A stretch of 64,000 nt of DNA from Jacaranda mimosifolia (GCA_018894105.1 CM032118.1:36436690-36500689), one strand, 5' to 3'; shown: positions 13,627 through 26,102, numbered from the stretch's first letter. Notes: generated by a model from the sequence alone, not told the origin. Made by a program: numbers and translations.

Positions 13627-14945
13627 GTGCTCTCAACAGATCGGATCACTGTTTGAAAAATTGGATTGGATCGGTCGGATCGTCGATCAACCGATGAACC
13701 AGTTCGATTTTCTCAAAAAATTCAAAAAAAAAATCCTATTTTGTTTAAACCATTCAAACCGGCCGATTAGACTGGTGAACCGCTCAAGGTTCAATTGAAT
13801 TGGACTGATTTTTTCATTTAATTTTTAATGAAATTAAATTTTTAAATTTTTATTTTTTATTTTTTATCTAAGTATAAAGTTTGAAGGTTAAGGTACATCT
13901 CACAAGCTATCTAAAAGTAAAAAAAAACCTTGGTTTAGAGTTTAGACTTTAGAATTAACTCACACACACTCTCAACTTTAAACTTTAGACTTGAGATATT
14001 TAAATTGTTGTGATCATTTAAAATATGATTGTGAAATTTGGATTGTGATATTAGACAATATCATTTAAGTTCTTTATGTTTTATATTTTGGCATTTTATT
14101 AATTTTTAAGTAATATATAATATAAATATATATATATTGTAATTATGACATCACGGTTCAATTGCAGTTTAATTATGGTTTGACCAACGGTTGAACTAGT
14201 CAACCGTGAACCGGTAAGTTTTTCAATTCAATGAACAGTCCGAATTTTCGAACACTGGATTGGATTTGAATTGAATCAGTTATATTCGAATTTGAACTTG
14301 ATTACTAAAATTTATATCCAACTTCAACCTGATACCCTATAGGATCTTAGTTAGTCAATACTATATTTAAATCCGATGGATATCCGAAATCTGATAAAAA
14401 AATCTGACCCGATTTAATATATATATTTTTTCAATTTTGGATTGTATAAAAATGTTATATTTGTAAAAGTAAATTTTGTCATGTTTAAATTTTTAACAAC
14501 TTTTTTATTATATATTAGTCCACAAATTGAATATTTGAATACTAAACTCCTATTTCACATTGCATTAGTATATATATGTGAACTATTATACATTATATTA
14601 TATTTGACATGTTATCAGTATCCTTCTTATTTTTTAGGTTAAAGACTCAATATTAATAGCATAATATAAACACGATATAAATATTAGGTCAACATAATAC
14701 ATATATTTTATTTTAAAATTTTTATTAATATTATAATAAGAGTATTAATTTAATAAAAAATATTAAATTTTGAATTCGAATCTTCAACAAATCGGATTGC
14801 TTAATTTTGTATTCAATCCATTGGTTTTGGATTACGAATATTTATAATCGGATTTGATTTATCGAATATTTTAATCGAATAAAAATTCTAAAATTCAAAT
14901 TAAATTTAGATCGAATTCGGATTAAAATCCGACAATTGACAGTCC
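13627..14945. mobile_element. TCGGATT-rich non-autonomous element, copy 1, interrupted by a hAT-like insertion
   Basis: The left end (GTGCTCTCAACAGATCGGAT) and the inverse of the right end (GGACTGTCAATTGTCGGATT) form an imperfect inverted repeat flanked by TTA/TAA. The interior alternates TCGAATTTG and GGATTTGAA motifs and encodes nothing. The match to the copy at 24204 is clear only when the insertion at 13647-14257 is ignored. Confidence 0.55.
13647..14257. mobile_element. hAT-like non-autonomous element (8-bp target duplication, one mismatch)
   Basis: The left end is CACTGTTTGAAAAATTGG. The inverse of the right end is CAGTGTTCGAAAATTCGG. The 8-bp flanks are GATCGGAT (13639-13646) and GATTGGAT (14258-14265), differing at one base. 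Subterminal arms carry repeated GGTTCAA/TTGAACC-type motifs. An 8-bp duplication with YARNG-type ends is a hallmark of hAT elements. It has no transposase. Confidence 0.7.
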
Positions 14946-15497
14946 TAATTCTATTGTTATCGTCAATTTAAGTTTCGTCCACGGGCCCACCAGTCCACCG
15001 GTCCATATGCCTAGCGCTTCATTTGTTTTAAGGCCCATTTCTTTTAATTGCTTCTGTGCTCGCAACACAGAAATCCACCAATCAGCTCCGAATACCAATT
15101 CCAATAATAAAGATTTAAAGTTTTATTATTATTATTATTATTATTGCATGTTACTATTAATTAGTATTAAAGATTTAAAAATAAGAGATTATTTATTTCA
15201 TTCTATTAGTACCATATGTATGACATTTGGAAAATTAATATAGATCATAAAATCGAATATAAATTCCCTTTCGATCATTAATTTTAATTTGTGATAGAGT
15301 GATCACTAAATATAGAAAACTAATTTTATGACGAACAACTTCAATGGAGTGGAATTTTGGACCGGAAACGAAAGGTTCTAACTGCAAAATGTGGGTATAA
15401 AACGCATATAGTAGGTATGGCCACATAAGTGGACGTCATCTATCCTGCTCAGACCCCTTCTCTACTTCAAACATCCAAGAGTCCATCGTCTGATTTA
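14946..15497. other. Intergenic DNA
   Basis: Short AT-rich stretch with an ATT run at 15122-15145. No gene or element ends recognised. Confidence 0.5.
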
Positions 15498-17111
15498 AAG
15501 GGTGTTAAGTTTAATTTATTTAAAAAGTCTTATAATATTATATGTATATTTTATCAAATATTTTTGAAATTCATAAGACACTATATCTTAAAAAAATGAG
15601 ATTTTGAAGTTTATAAGATGTTGGAAATGATAATTTTGTGATTAAAATGATTAAAATTAAAAGAGCTTATTAACAATTTGAAAATAAGTTAGAATTTTCT
15701 TATTACTATTATTTTTTTAAAAAGGGCCCATAGAATCCTACCATTTTATTTTAGAAGTTTATAAGTTCTTTTCTAAAAAAATTACTAAACACTTTCTAAT
15801 GTTTTATAATCTCTTAAACATTTTATAAAATATTTTAAGAAACTTATATATTTTTTTCATCTGAAAGGAGCTTATATGGTAATCCAAGCACTAGGGGTGC
15901 TAATTTGGATGGGTTGGGTGGGTTTGGGTTTATAACTTTAATTTTCTTAACCCGAGCCCAACCCAACCTAATGACAATATGAAAGTGCTCAACTTTAATC
16001 CAACTTGATTCGTATCAAGTCGGGTTCGAGTCAACCTAATTTTTAAAATGATTATTTTGAATATTTCTTTTAATTTTTAGAAAAATTTTGGTTTTTTTAT
16101 TTTTTATTTTTATCCATTTTTAATTATTAATAAATTAGAATAAGAGTAAGGAATTCTCATTATAACTTCACAAATGCACTCAAATAATTTTAATTGAAGC
16201 ACATAATATATTGTTTTTAAGTATTGTTTTCCTTTCATTTTCTAGTATCTATCTGTGTCATAAAAATATTAAAATCACAACGTGTTTTACTTTTAAAAAT
16301 ATCATGCTTTTCCAAGTTTTACCCACCCATTCTCTTTAATTTTTGAATCTTTTCTGTCGATTAAATTATCTCTTTTAATTTTTTAAAATTAATGCAATTG
16401 TTTTTTAACTTTATATTGAATCAATTAAGCAATACATAAATCAATAAAAATATATCATCAAGTAAATAAGTAAACAAATATTTTAAATTATACACATAAT
16501 TTTGTTATAAAAGCTTGCTTAATTCTTTTGAATTTTTTATAACCTCTCAACATAATTTTTTTTTATCTATTTATTGATGCAAAATCTTGTATTATATGAG
16601 GCCTAAGAAAAGCTTGTAAGACAATTAAGTAGTCAAAATAGTGTTTTGTAAAATTTTTGCAGTACAATTTTCATGTCCACTTGGATACAAAAATAACCAC
16701 TAGAAGTAATTTAAAATTGTAATAATTCATCTTATATGATTGTAAAATAAATAAGACCAAAAAATGTCAACGTAGTAATTTTAATATTGCTAAAATTTAA
16801 ATTTTCAAGCTTTATTTTGTTATTTTATATTTTTACTCCTAATAATATTTAAATTTTATTTGTTTGATTTGAATTGGGTTGAGTTAGTTCAGGTAGGTTT
16901 AGGTTGTCATATGACCCAAATCAAATGTTGAATTGTTTGTGTAACCTGAAATTCAACCAAATTCAATCCATTTTCTTTGAATTCTTATTCGTGTCGACCT
17001 TCTTGGATCTGAACCCAAAATGAGTCAACCAAAATCCAATTTTTTTGTATCGAACTTGTGTCAGATTATTCTGTCGAGTTGGAAATTGCTACCCCTACCA
17101 AGCACTCCCTT
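15498..17111. mobile_element. CTTATAAG-rich MITE family, copy D, split by a hAT-like element
   Basis: The left end reads AAGGGTGTTAAG. The right end is displaced to about 17111: the inverse of its last bases (AAGGGAGTGCTTGG) matches the GGAGGGTGTTTGGGTGTGCTT end of copy A. The body (15498-15891) carries the shared TTATAAG blocks. Removing the insertion at 15892-17097 and one copy of its target duplication gives a normal-length MITE of about 400 bases. Confidence 0.6.
15892..17097. mobile_element. hAT-like non-autonomous element, 1.2 kb, perfect 8-bp target duplication
   Basis: The ends are TAGGGGTGCTAATTT and, inverted from the right, TAGGGGTAGCAATTT. CCAAGCAC occurs at 15884-15891 and again at 17098-17105. 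TAGGG fits the hAT terminal consensus YARNG, and 8 bp is the hAT duplication length. Subterminal regions repeat GGGTTGGG/CCCAACCC motifs. No transposase reading frame remains, so it would depend on an autonomous partner. Confidence 0.8.
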
Positions 17112-17368
17112 GCTCGTATTTATCATTGAAGCTACAGTGATGCCGTTAAATTGTAAGATATGTTGGGGACCAAATTTGGTTTTACTAATAAGTGACAGAG
17201 GGTGGGTCGGGAAGAACATATATAGAGCATGGTTAAACATTAGAAATATACATGTGGTGTTGTCGAAAATCGCAAGATTAAACATACGTTTTATCGTCAG
17301 TGGTAGAATTTATGACTGTAAGAAGTAAGGGGAAAAAAAAAATCCAAATTAAAGGAACACCAACTTAA

Positions 17369-20300
17369 TCACGGGGATACTGTGTCGAATATATCAGCCG
17401 GAGGGATAAATGAGTCAATTGAAAGTCCCGGCACGTTGAAAACGACGTCGTGTATCCTCCACATTTCTTCCATTCTAGTCCTGGTATGCTGCATTGAGGT
17501 CTCCCCGAACCGGAAGACGGTCGCCACCGTTCTCCCCTGGTGGGAGATCAATACTCCGTCGACGTCCCTGTAATCTCCGATGCTGCTTCCGATGGTGGTC
17601 TCCCAGTAAACGGTGTCGTTTTCGGGGGAGTGTACCCTGGTGAGGTGAGAGTCCTCCATGTAGATGAGGAGCCCGCTCTTCTGGCTGAAGTACCCGTACA
17701 GCACGTGGCGGATCACCTCCGCCGGACCTTCGTTTCTCTCCATCACCGCCGCGCGGTCGGCAGCCACTTTTAGGACGAAGCAGTCGTCGTCTCCGATTCG
17801 CTTCTCGCCTAGGCATTGGGCTTTGGCGAATAGGCCTGCGGTGCTCTTCGGATCCAGCCCCTGCGCAACATAGTTTTGTTTGGACAATTAATTTTGCCGC
17901 GGATCATCCACTTGACACGACGTCGCATTGATGCGTAACAGAGTAATTCCTATAGCTTTTTTCTTTTCTTTTGGAACATATATTGTGGATTAATAAATCA
18001 GATGCCAATACACGCTTAATGAGCTTATTTATTGGCTTACTTATTTATAAAAAATTTGCATACATGCATAAGGTTTTGCTTTTCTAATTTCCATCCTATC
18101 TAGACATGTTAAGTAGGATTGAAGAATATATTGCGAATGAAATTATTTTTTGTCATATTTTTAAAAAAAAGATAATTTTTTTTATAAATATCTTTTTACA
18201 TAAGTAATTATCTAGACTAAGATGATTTTATTATGATTAGTGATATTAACGTGTTAGTGTCCCACATCGGTAAAATAAATAAATTGTGGTCTCTATATAT
18301 GGTATTGGGCAATCCTCACCTCACGAGCTAGCTTTTGGGGTTGAGTTAGGCCCAATGTCCATTCTTAACATGGTATCAGAGCCACCCATTCCCGATGTTG
18401 GGCTACCCAGTATTGTTGGGCCACCCATTTCATGTCATTCCACGCTCCAGATGTTCATTCATGGGCGTGCGCGGGGTGTGTTAGTGTCCCACATCGATGA
18501 AATAAATAAATTGTGCTATCTATATATAGTATTGGGCAATCCTCACCTCACGAGCTAGCTTTTGGGGTTGAGTTAGGCCCAATGTTCATTCTTAACATAA
18601 CGTTTCCCTCCATAATATTATCTTATTATCATTCAGAAGTAATTTTAGTAAAAAAGCAAAATTGAGGCCCAGTATGGTTTCATTTTCTAAGGTCATTTTC
18701 ATTTTCTAGTGAAAAGTTAGTTAGAAAAAATATTTTTGAAAATGAGTTGTTTAAAATTATAGATTTATATAGGCGTGAAAATGAATTGTATTTGAATGTT
18801 GGGTGTTTTTGTATTAAAAGGAAGAAATTTTTTGAATTTGAATTGATGATGTGATATGTATTTAATTGAAAAATAATATTTTTGTGGTGAATGATAGTTG
18901 AGAAACATTGAGAAGATAAAAAAATAGATATAGGTAGTAATAGGGGTTAAAATAAAGTGAAAATGGAGAGAGAATATATAAAAAAAAATATTTTAAAAAT
19001 GAAAATATCTTAGAAAATTGTGTAAATAGTGATAATTTTTATTTTTTATTTTGAGGAAAAAATAAAAATGAGAGTTGAAAATGAAACCAAAGGGGCCGTG
19101 AGTTTCTTCTTATGATAGATAAGGCCGAGGTCTGCATGATGATTAGACAATTATTAATAGCCTGTATCACATGTATTTTCAACTTGTCCAGATTTGGGAG
19201 TGTGAGAGAAAAAGGAATAGTAGAATATTGTACGACGTCCACTGTTATGCAGAAATATAATCAAGAAGGAACAATGGGGCCGCACGCACTATTGATCCTT
19301 TATTGGTAAGTTCAGCAGCAGTAGCAGTAGCTGTGTAGCTCAAAATTTTGAAATTTTTAGCAAAAAGAAAAGAGACAAAGCAGAAGCAGAAGGTCATCAA
19401 AAGCATAGAAAAATTAACAAAGGAAGGAGATGGTTAATTTATTGCTTAGCACTTTAATGTGGTTGGCAATCCCAAGACGACGTAGATAAGTTGAGGTCAG
19501 GCAGTAAAATCACGTGCCTCTGCTTTTGCAAAATTCTGAGTGTGTCCAAAGACAAGTGTTGGGTAAAGCAGGGGACACTGTCAGTTTCCGTATCCATCAT
19601 CCTATTCAATTCTCCTTAAAATCGCATGTGATTTTCTACACTTTTTACATGTTATGTGTATTATTTATTTTATTATTTTTGTATGTTTATTAAAATTTTA
19701 AAATAAATAAAACAAAAAAAAAAAAAAGGTAAAAATACTAAGGTCATTACTTATAAGTTGAAATATAACAATATTATAAAGCCAAATACTAATATCTGTA
19801 GTTAAGCATGTATACGTACAAATGAGGACACGACAGAAGCCTAAAATAAGGCCGGTTTCTTGAACTGTGTTGCTTTGGCATTTATTTATTCATTTCAATA
19901 AAGTGCTATATGATAATTTGGTGATCTCTCCTTTTCAGTACATTCCACTTTAGACCGCGGCTTATAGCTAAAGCACTTTGGCATCTCAATTCCCTATACT
20001 ACTGTAATGCAATCTCTCTTTGGACTACGCCTAAATCTTTTGTTTCTTTCTTTCTTCTTTTCTTGCGGCTACCCTCTTTAGTTTAAGCAAAACTGCACAA
20101 ATCTGCGTCTTTCCAACTATGAAACATTAAAGTAGGTGATCACTTTTTTCTCTTGATCAAAGTTTCAATATTGCTACTTCACTTGCCTCTCGTTTTATGT
20201 AATTCACACCACTGTCCAAACTGATTTACACGGACAACTTTAATTCTATCAATTTCTTCTGTCTCTATTAAGGACATGGGATAATATTGAATAATGTAAT

Positions 20301-21111
20301 TATTGTACTGAGAATTAACTAGTTAAGTTACCTGAATAATACGGCGTAGAGGGCGTTGGGGGCCTTTAGCTGCATGGGTGCCAAGCCAGGGTGTGTGCCT
20401 CCACACAGTCTTGCCGTCGCTGCCCGCCACGACTTTGTTGCCGCCGACGGAGAGCTCAAGCGACCACATTCCGGGCGACATCTGCCACAGCACGAAGCAC
20501 CCATTCTCCCCACTCCTCGACCCCATTGTCCTAACGGTTTTTCCCGTCGAGATCTCCGTTTCGCAGCATATCAATTTGACCATCCCCGACGTGTACATGT
20601 TCTTGGCGCAGCTTTGCTGTTTCGAGCACCCCGTCGCTGCCAAGTACTGTTTGATAATGTAATACGCCGCGGATGTCTCCTGGGAAATCATCAAAAACCC
20701 AGAACTGGAGAGATTAGTTGATGGATTTTGAACATGTTTCAAGAAAGTACGTAGTTGAAAGAATTGGGCAATTTAATTACTCACAATTGGGATGTCTTTA
20801 ATGTGAAGATGAAAGATGGGCTTGTTTGAAATGGGAATGGGGGCAAGTGGGCAGCCCAGAACGCCGAGCAAAAGCCTCAAATCTTGCCTTTTGGCAGGAC
20901 TGATATTATTGGGTCCGTACAACGGCATTGATGAAGAAAAGCTGCTGCCTCCAGGCACACTTCTCTGTATTCTGAACCATTCTCGGATGACTTCCCAAGA
21001 ACTCTCCTTTTTATTACATTCATGATCCTCCATTCCAAAATCAGGGCCTTCCATTAGAGGAGTTAGCGGCTGAGGAGACCACCTCTGTTTTCTCCGACAC
21101 CTCGACGCCAT
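17369..21111 (-). CDS. DUF620 family protein, three exons
   Basis: On the minus strand the exons are 21111-20785, 20679-20332 and 17860-17369, joined in phase 0 by GT-AG introns. They encode 109, 116 and 163 residues, 388 in all. The start MASRCRRKQRW leads into PLMEGPD (residues 18-24), a block I remember as shared by this family. The conserved core runs from about residue 110, with the WRHTPWLGTHAAKGP block near 202-216. The C-terminal exon has YFSQKSGLL, VYWETTI, FRFGETSMQHTRT and FNVPGLS. It matches plant DUF620 proteins, whose biochemical role is unknown; I see no signal peptide or membrane segment. Intron 1 is 105 bases. Intron 2 is 2471 bases and has taken in a TRIM element and a Tourist-like MITE. 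The reading frame looks intact. Confidence 0.88.
18252..18597 (+). mobile_element. Complete TRIM retrotransposon inside DUF620 intron 2
   Basis: Two 119-base LTRs (18252-18370 and 18479-18597) begin TGTTAGTGTCCCACATCG and end CATTCTTAACA. They differ at only a few bases. TGGTATCAGAGCC follows the left LTR at once (18371-18383), the classic primer-binding site for initiator tRNA-Met. A purine-rich GCGGGG-type tract precedes the right LTR. A perfect 5-bp duplication, TAACG, flanks it (18247-18251 and 18598-18602). At 346 bases it encodes nothing, as TRIMs do. It lies antisense to the host gene. Confidence 0.93.
18665..19098. mobile_element. Tourist-like MITE, copy 3, inside DUF620 intron 2
   Basis: The left end is GAGGCCCAGTATGGTTTCATTTTC and the right end GAAAATGAAACCAAAGGGGCC, an imperfect inverted pair. 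The interior has the family's ATTTTCATTTTC and AAAATGA motifs. Boundaries are accurate to a few bases. Confidence 0.65.
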
Positions 21112-21300
21112 ATTATGAACTATTTCGAATCGAAAGGATTGGAGGAGAAAGAAGTGGAGATTTAGGTGAAGAAATATAGTGGGTTGTTTGTGAGTTTTAG
21201 AGGGCAAGAAAATGGTAGCTTTGTGGGTAAGAAGGGAGAAAATGGACAGGCCATCCGCCCAACGGCAGAGAGTGTGAGAGGGCGAGTTATAGTAGTAAAT
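21112..21300 (-). promoter_or_regulatory. Putative promoter and 5' leader of the DUF620 gene
   Basis: On the minus strand a TATA-like CTATAACTC lies near 21281-21289, about 170 bases before the start codon, followed by a CT-rich leader. Assigned from position only. Confidence 0.3.
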
Positions 21301-21660
21301 GGGTGTTTTCTTGGGATTGGGGGCCTGTCGCTTTATTCTCTCTTTATTTTGGGACTGCATTTGTCGTCTCATTAATACATTTATTCTCTTGAGCAACTAC
21401 AAATGAGAGGTTTCTGTTGAATTAGCTAGTCACTTTCCACATATGGCTATTGCCATTTGGATATCTACAATTCTATTATAGAGATCATAGATATGTATGC
21501 ATTAATCTCTTCTACTTAGGCACTTCTCAATTTGAAGAATCAAGTCTATGCCCATTGCCCATCAAATTAAGTTGCTGCAATTGTCATAGAACTATACAAC
21601 CAAGATTTTAAAAAGTTTCTAATTGATAAAAGGGATTTTGAACAAAGAGGTAGATTCTAA

Positions 21661-22022
21661 GCGCCCGTTTGGTTTGGTTTTCAAAGTCCCTTTTCATTTT
21701 CTTGTGAAAATGAAAATAGAAAGTTATCAATTTCTTTTTTATTTTCACATACATTTTCATTTTCATCACATTTTTTTGAATACACTATTGCACACTCTCT
21801 CTATTTTCATTTTTTATTTTCTCCTATTCACATTTGTACTACTGTTAATACAAAAACATTATATTTTCCAAAAATAACTTATTTTCAACCTTACATAATC
21901 ATTACATTTAAAACAAAACCTCCAAACAACATTATTTTCAAAAACACATTTACAAAAACCTTTCACTATTCCTTTTCACCAAAAAATGAAAATATCCCTA
22001 GAAAACAAATCCAAACGGGCCC
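21661..22022. mobile_element. Tourist-like MITE, copy 4 (best preserved)
   Basis: It is 362 bases long with ends GCGCCCGTTTGGTTTGGTTTT and, inverted from the right, GGGCCCGTTTGGATTTGTTTT. A perfect TAA duplication flanks it (21658-21660 and 22023-22025). Ends and duplication fit the PIF/Harbinger superfamily. The arms can fold back along most of the length. No open frame of note. Confidence 0.85.
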
Positions 22023-22474
22023 TAAGAGTTGTAAAATTGTATTCTAAGCAATTTTAATTATTTGGCTTATCGATATTTTTGATATGATAGATGTTATCAC
22101 ACATACAATTTTTATCTAATTCAATGAAATTATTTAATGCTAAAATAGATTTTTCTATAGTTTTACACGTGAGTGTGGGATGATTTTTTTTGTTTTGTCT
22201 TGTCATTAATAGTTTGATTGTTTTTATATAATAGTAGATAAAAACAATACTCATAAGAAAGTTCTATTAAAATTAAGAAAATATAAATCTGTATGCTACT
22301 ACACCAAAATAAGTTACGAAAAAATATGTTTTTCTTTGGTAGATAAACAATCATATTTTTGGGTTCGATCTCCATTGGAATGGGTAAGGGAAATATTGTT
22401 TTGCCTTCTGGATTATTATATATATATATATACACACACACATTTTTAATAAAAAATAATTATATAGAGGTTCA

Positions 22475-22837
22475 GAGGCGTTTGAATTTGTTTTGTGGAG
22501 GCATTTTTATTTTCTGATGAAAAAATAATGAAAAGTTAGTTATAAATGTATTTTTTAAAATGAAATATTATTTGAAAGTTTTGTTTAAAATGCAATGACC
22601 ATGTATAATTGAAAATGAGTTGTATTTGAAAAATATAGTACTTTTGTATTAAAAGTCGTGCAAATATGAGTGAGAAAAAATAAAAAGTAAAAATAAAAAG
22701 AGTGTAATAGTGTGTGTTGAGAACATGTGTTGAAAATAAAAATATTTATAAAAATAGGAAAAAAGTTGATAATTTTTTATTTTTATTTTCAAAATAAAAA
22801 ATGAAAAATGGCTTTGAAAACAAAACCAAACGGGCAC
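22475..22837. mobile_element. Tourist-like MITE, copy 5
   Basis: It is 363 bases long. The left end is GAGGCGTTTGAATTTGTTTTG and the right end, inverted, GTGCCCGTTTGGTTTTGTTTT. TCA flanks it on both sides (22472-22474 and 22838-22840). Nearly the same length as copy 4, in opposite orientation relative to the subterminal motifs. Confidence 0.8.
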
Positions 22838-23029
22838 TCAGGGTAGTAGTTTTTGGCATCTGTTTGGGCAAGCAAGACAAATTTTTAAGTTAGTCAATCA
22901 AATCCAGTACTAAGTAGGACGGATCTTTCAGCTACCTTTTATTTAATTTAAACCTATAGTAGCATCATAGGTCCTACACTATTAATTGTAAGAAACTGAC
23001 AGATTCTTGTCAAATTTAATCATCTTTAA

Positions 23030-23353
23030 TGGTTTGTTCCGCTTGGTTTTATTTTTAAAATATTGAAAAAAATTAATGAAAATAAGTTAAAAATACATTT
23101 GTATTTAAATAGATTGTTGAAAAAGTAATAATTATGATGTTTTATAAGTTGTAGGTGAAGAAAAATATAAATAATAAAATAAACAGAAAATATATATTGA
23201 TTAGTAGGAGAAGATATATAGATTATTAAAAAAAAAAAAATTTTAAAAATAAAAATAATATTAAGTAAAAATGTGTAAAAAATAATACATTTTATTTTTA
23301 AAATAATAAAAAAAATATAAAAATTAGCTTTGAAAATGAAACCAAACGGGCCC
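23030..23353. mobile_element. Tourist-like MITE, copy 6
   Basis: The left end is GTTTGTTCCGCTTGGTTTTATT and the right end GAAAATGAAACCAAACGGGCCC. The interior is more AT-rich and diverged than copies 4 and 5. The left boundary is approximate. Confidence 0.65.
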
Positions 23354-24203
23354 TAGTTAACCAGGTGCAGAGTCTGCATCAAAGGTGTAATAGGCAGCTC
23401 CAAGTGGGAAAAATCTGAATCGGATTGACGGCAACTGCTTGTTGACCTTTCAAGCCAAGCTTTTAAAATTTTAAATCGGACAAGAAAAAGAATAATTTTA
23501 ATCTCTGCATTTCATATTGCCAAATGTGTTCCTATAAATGTTTTTTTTTTTTTCAATAGTTTTTGATTTACAAATTTTGGTATGGTAATACAGATATGAT
23601 TGAATTAATTATTGGATTTGAAATAATATTTTAATGCAATACTGCTAAGTAATCTTTTAGACATGCCGATAAATATATAATGTTGAATAAAGATATAATT
23701 ATTTAAATTATTATTATGGCTTTTATTAATTTATTTACAACATCTCATCAATCAAATTATATTAGATAAATTTATTATAGATTCATTATCTTGAGAATAC
23801 AGAAAGAGAACTATTATTTAATTCATTGACAAATTTTATCTTTTTAATGTTAATAGATACTTTAGAGTTGAGAAAAATAGTTATAGATAAGCGACATTTT
23901 CATTCAGAATGAAACAAAAAATCATTTTTAAACTTTTCAAGTAGTATTAAAGGCAGGGGAAAGAGGATGATTTAAGAACATAAATAATCAAGCCTAAACA
24001 CTAAACAGGCATCCACCCACTGGAACATTAGTTTCAACTTAAAAATATATCTCTGTGTCTGTGGACAATCTGGGTGTCACTCAAAATATCAAAGTGAAAG
24101 TTGGGCTTGTGTTGGGCCATGAAATTCCACTCATAGATTCAGGGGCCCATACCAAGCCCAAAATGGATTTGTTGTACAAGGAAATTTACAGATATTGCGT
24201 TTA
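23354..24203. other. Intergenic DNA
   Basis: No gene, element ends or repeats that I can support. Confidence 0.5.
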
Positions 24204-24882
24204 GGGCCATTGGTCGGATTTGGATCGGATAAAAATGGATTCAAATCTAAACCTGATAATAGTAGATCATATCGAATTCGATCCAAAATTCTATATGATA
24301 TGTGGTTGATAGTAACATATTCGAATCCAAATAAAATTCAAATATGAATAGTACTCTCGAATCGTTGTATCGCATTTTCCTTCTAAAAATGCACCTTTAT
24401 ATATTGGCTAAAAGCTTGACGTGTGCGTGATTGCCTTCTTTAAATGCTTGATTTATCTTTTTTTAATAATAATAAATAGTGCATTTGTCTTTATTTGTTT
24501 GCTTTTCACTCCATATAAAAAAATAAATGTAGACATATAAAATAATTATATAATTATATATCAATTATCATATTATATATAATATGATGTATCTATATAT
24601 AATTACCATAAAAATGATATATCTAGCTTTATATTGTTATATGATATATTATATTTATATATATAATGTGTACAATATTATACATATATATGTATATTAC
24701 TATATATATTCAAATTTGAATTATAAATGGACTGAACAAAATTCATATTCGCTTCATTTATTTCGAATTATGAATTTTTTTAATTGGATCATGTCTAATG
24801 AATCTTTTATCGGTTAAAAGTCCTAAATAATCGGATCGGATTTAAATCGAATTTGAACTAAAATTCGCTCTAATGACAACCC
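24204..24882. mobile_element. TCGGATT-rich non-autonomous element, copy 2
   Basis: The left end is GGGCCATTGGTCGGATTTGG. The right end, inverted, is GGGTTGTCATTAGAGCGAATT. Flanks are TTA and TAA. It shares TCGGAT, GGATTTAAATCGAATTTGAA-like and ATATAT blocks with the copy at 13627. The open frame at 24584-24817 inside it is a low-complexity AT reading. Confidence 0.6.
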
Positions 24883-26035
24883 TAATTGCGTTATTTTAAC
24901 CCAAGTCCACTTAAGGATCAACTTCTTTTTAGTGAGTATTAATAATTTTAGCACACTTTATGTATAAATAAAATTTTATTTTCTCTTTTATATAATACTA
25001 TGATTTCCTTAATAATCTCAATGAAATTTTATTGAAATTTAAGAATAAATAAAAGGAAAAAGTTATGATAAGGTAAATTTTTTAATATTAATGTTTCGTA
25101 GATTAAAGCTCAATCTTTTGTTGTATTAAATCATGGAAACTATAAATCAGATTAGATACTATTCAAATTTGAACGCAAAATATCTTAACAATTAACATCA
25201 AGTAAAAATATAATCCATTCAGGCATAACTCGAGTCTATGGATAAGACAACTTAACATTAATAATAATAATAATAATATATATATATATAATTACGAATA
25301 AAATAGAATCATAATACGATGCAACAAGGAGATCGTTTTTCCTTGTACTACACGTATTGAACATATATAGTCTTGGGGAAAAATTTATTTATTTCTTATT
25401 TCTATCTTTCTTTCCTACAACAATTAGGAAAAAACAAATCAAAGATTTTATATCGAATTTTACTTGTAACATTTCACAGTTAATATTAAAATGAAGAAAG
25501 AAGGGGGGGAATGTACGAAATCGTAATTCGCTAGCTAGCTATGCTGTGCTTGAAAATTACCCTATGAAAACAAGCAACAAATGAATTTTCCCTCTTTGGA
25601 AAAACCATAATTGGACCAATTTAAAACAAAAAGAAAAAAGAAATTCATAAATGTAAGATCAGAGTACTGTATGCAGAAAGTAGGCTCAAGATGACGATCC
25701 CACTCTTAAATAAATGAATTAATGAATTTGGTGAACGTTGATAATACTGCAGCGGATGAGGATAGGACTCTGGGACAATAAATATGTTTCAGACAATCAC
25801 TAATTATACATATATAAAGAGGTAAAAGATTTTATTTTGCCAAGATATAATAATTTTCTACAAAATCAATAATGACAAAAATTTATTTAAATTGTCGCTA
25901 TTAACTACTTCAATTACTAGCTTTTCGTCTCTATGATAAAATAAAAATTACTGTTACTTAAAAAATATTATTAATAATAAAATAAAACTTATTAATGTTA
26001 ATGCATATTATTAATAATAAATTTTATATTATTAC
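24883..26035. other. Intergenic DNA
   Basis: AT-rich, with a compound ATA/TA tract near 25258-25290. No gene seen. Confidence 0.5.
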
Positions 26036-26102
26036 TGTAACAATCCGATTTTGGAATTATGAATTTAAGTTGATTAAATTAAATTAATAAAAGTTTGGGT
26101 AG

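Noticed and set aside
17020..17328. 102-codon frame
   Set aside because: It begins inside the hAT-like element and runs across its boundary; not a gene.
17475..17873. Several frames on both strands over the last DUF620 exon
   Set aside because: Shadows of the GC-richer exon; only the minus-strand frame matches the family and the splice sites.
18286..18558. 90-codon frame
   Set aside because: Lies across the TRIM element, which is defined by LTRs, primer site and target duplication and is non-coding.
20356..20721. Plus-strand frame of 121 codons opposite DUF620 exon 2
   Set aside because: Antisense shadow; the minus-strand exon is clearly conserved.
24584..24817. 77-codon frame
   Set aside because: Low-complexity AT reading within a non-autonomous element.
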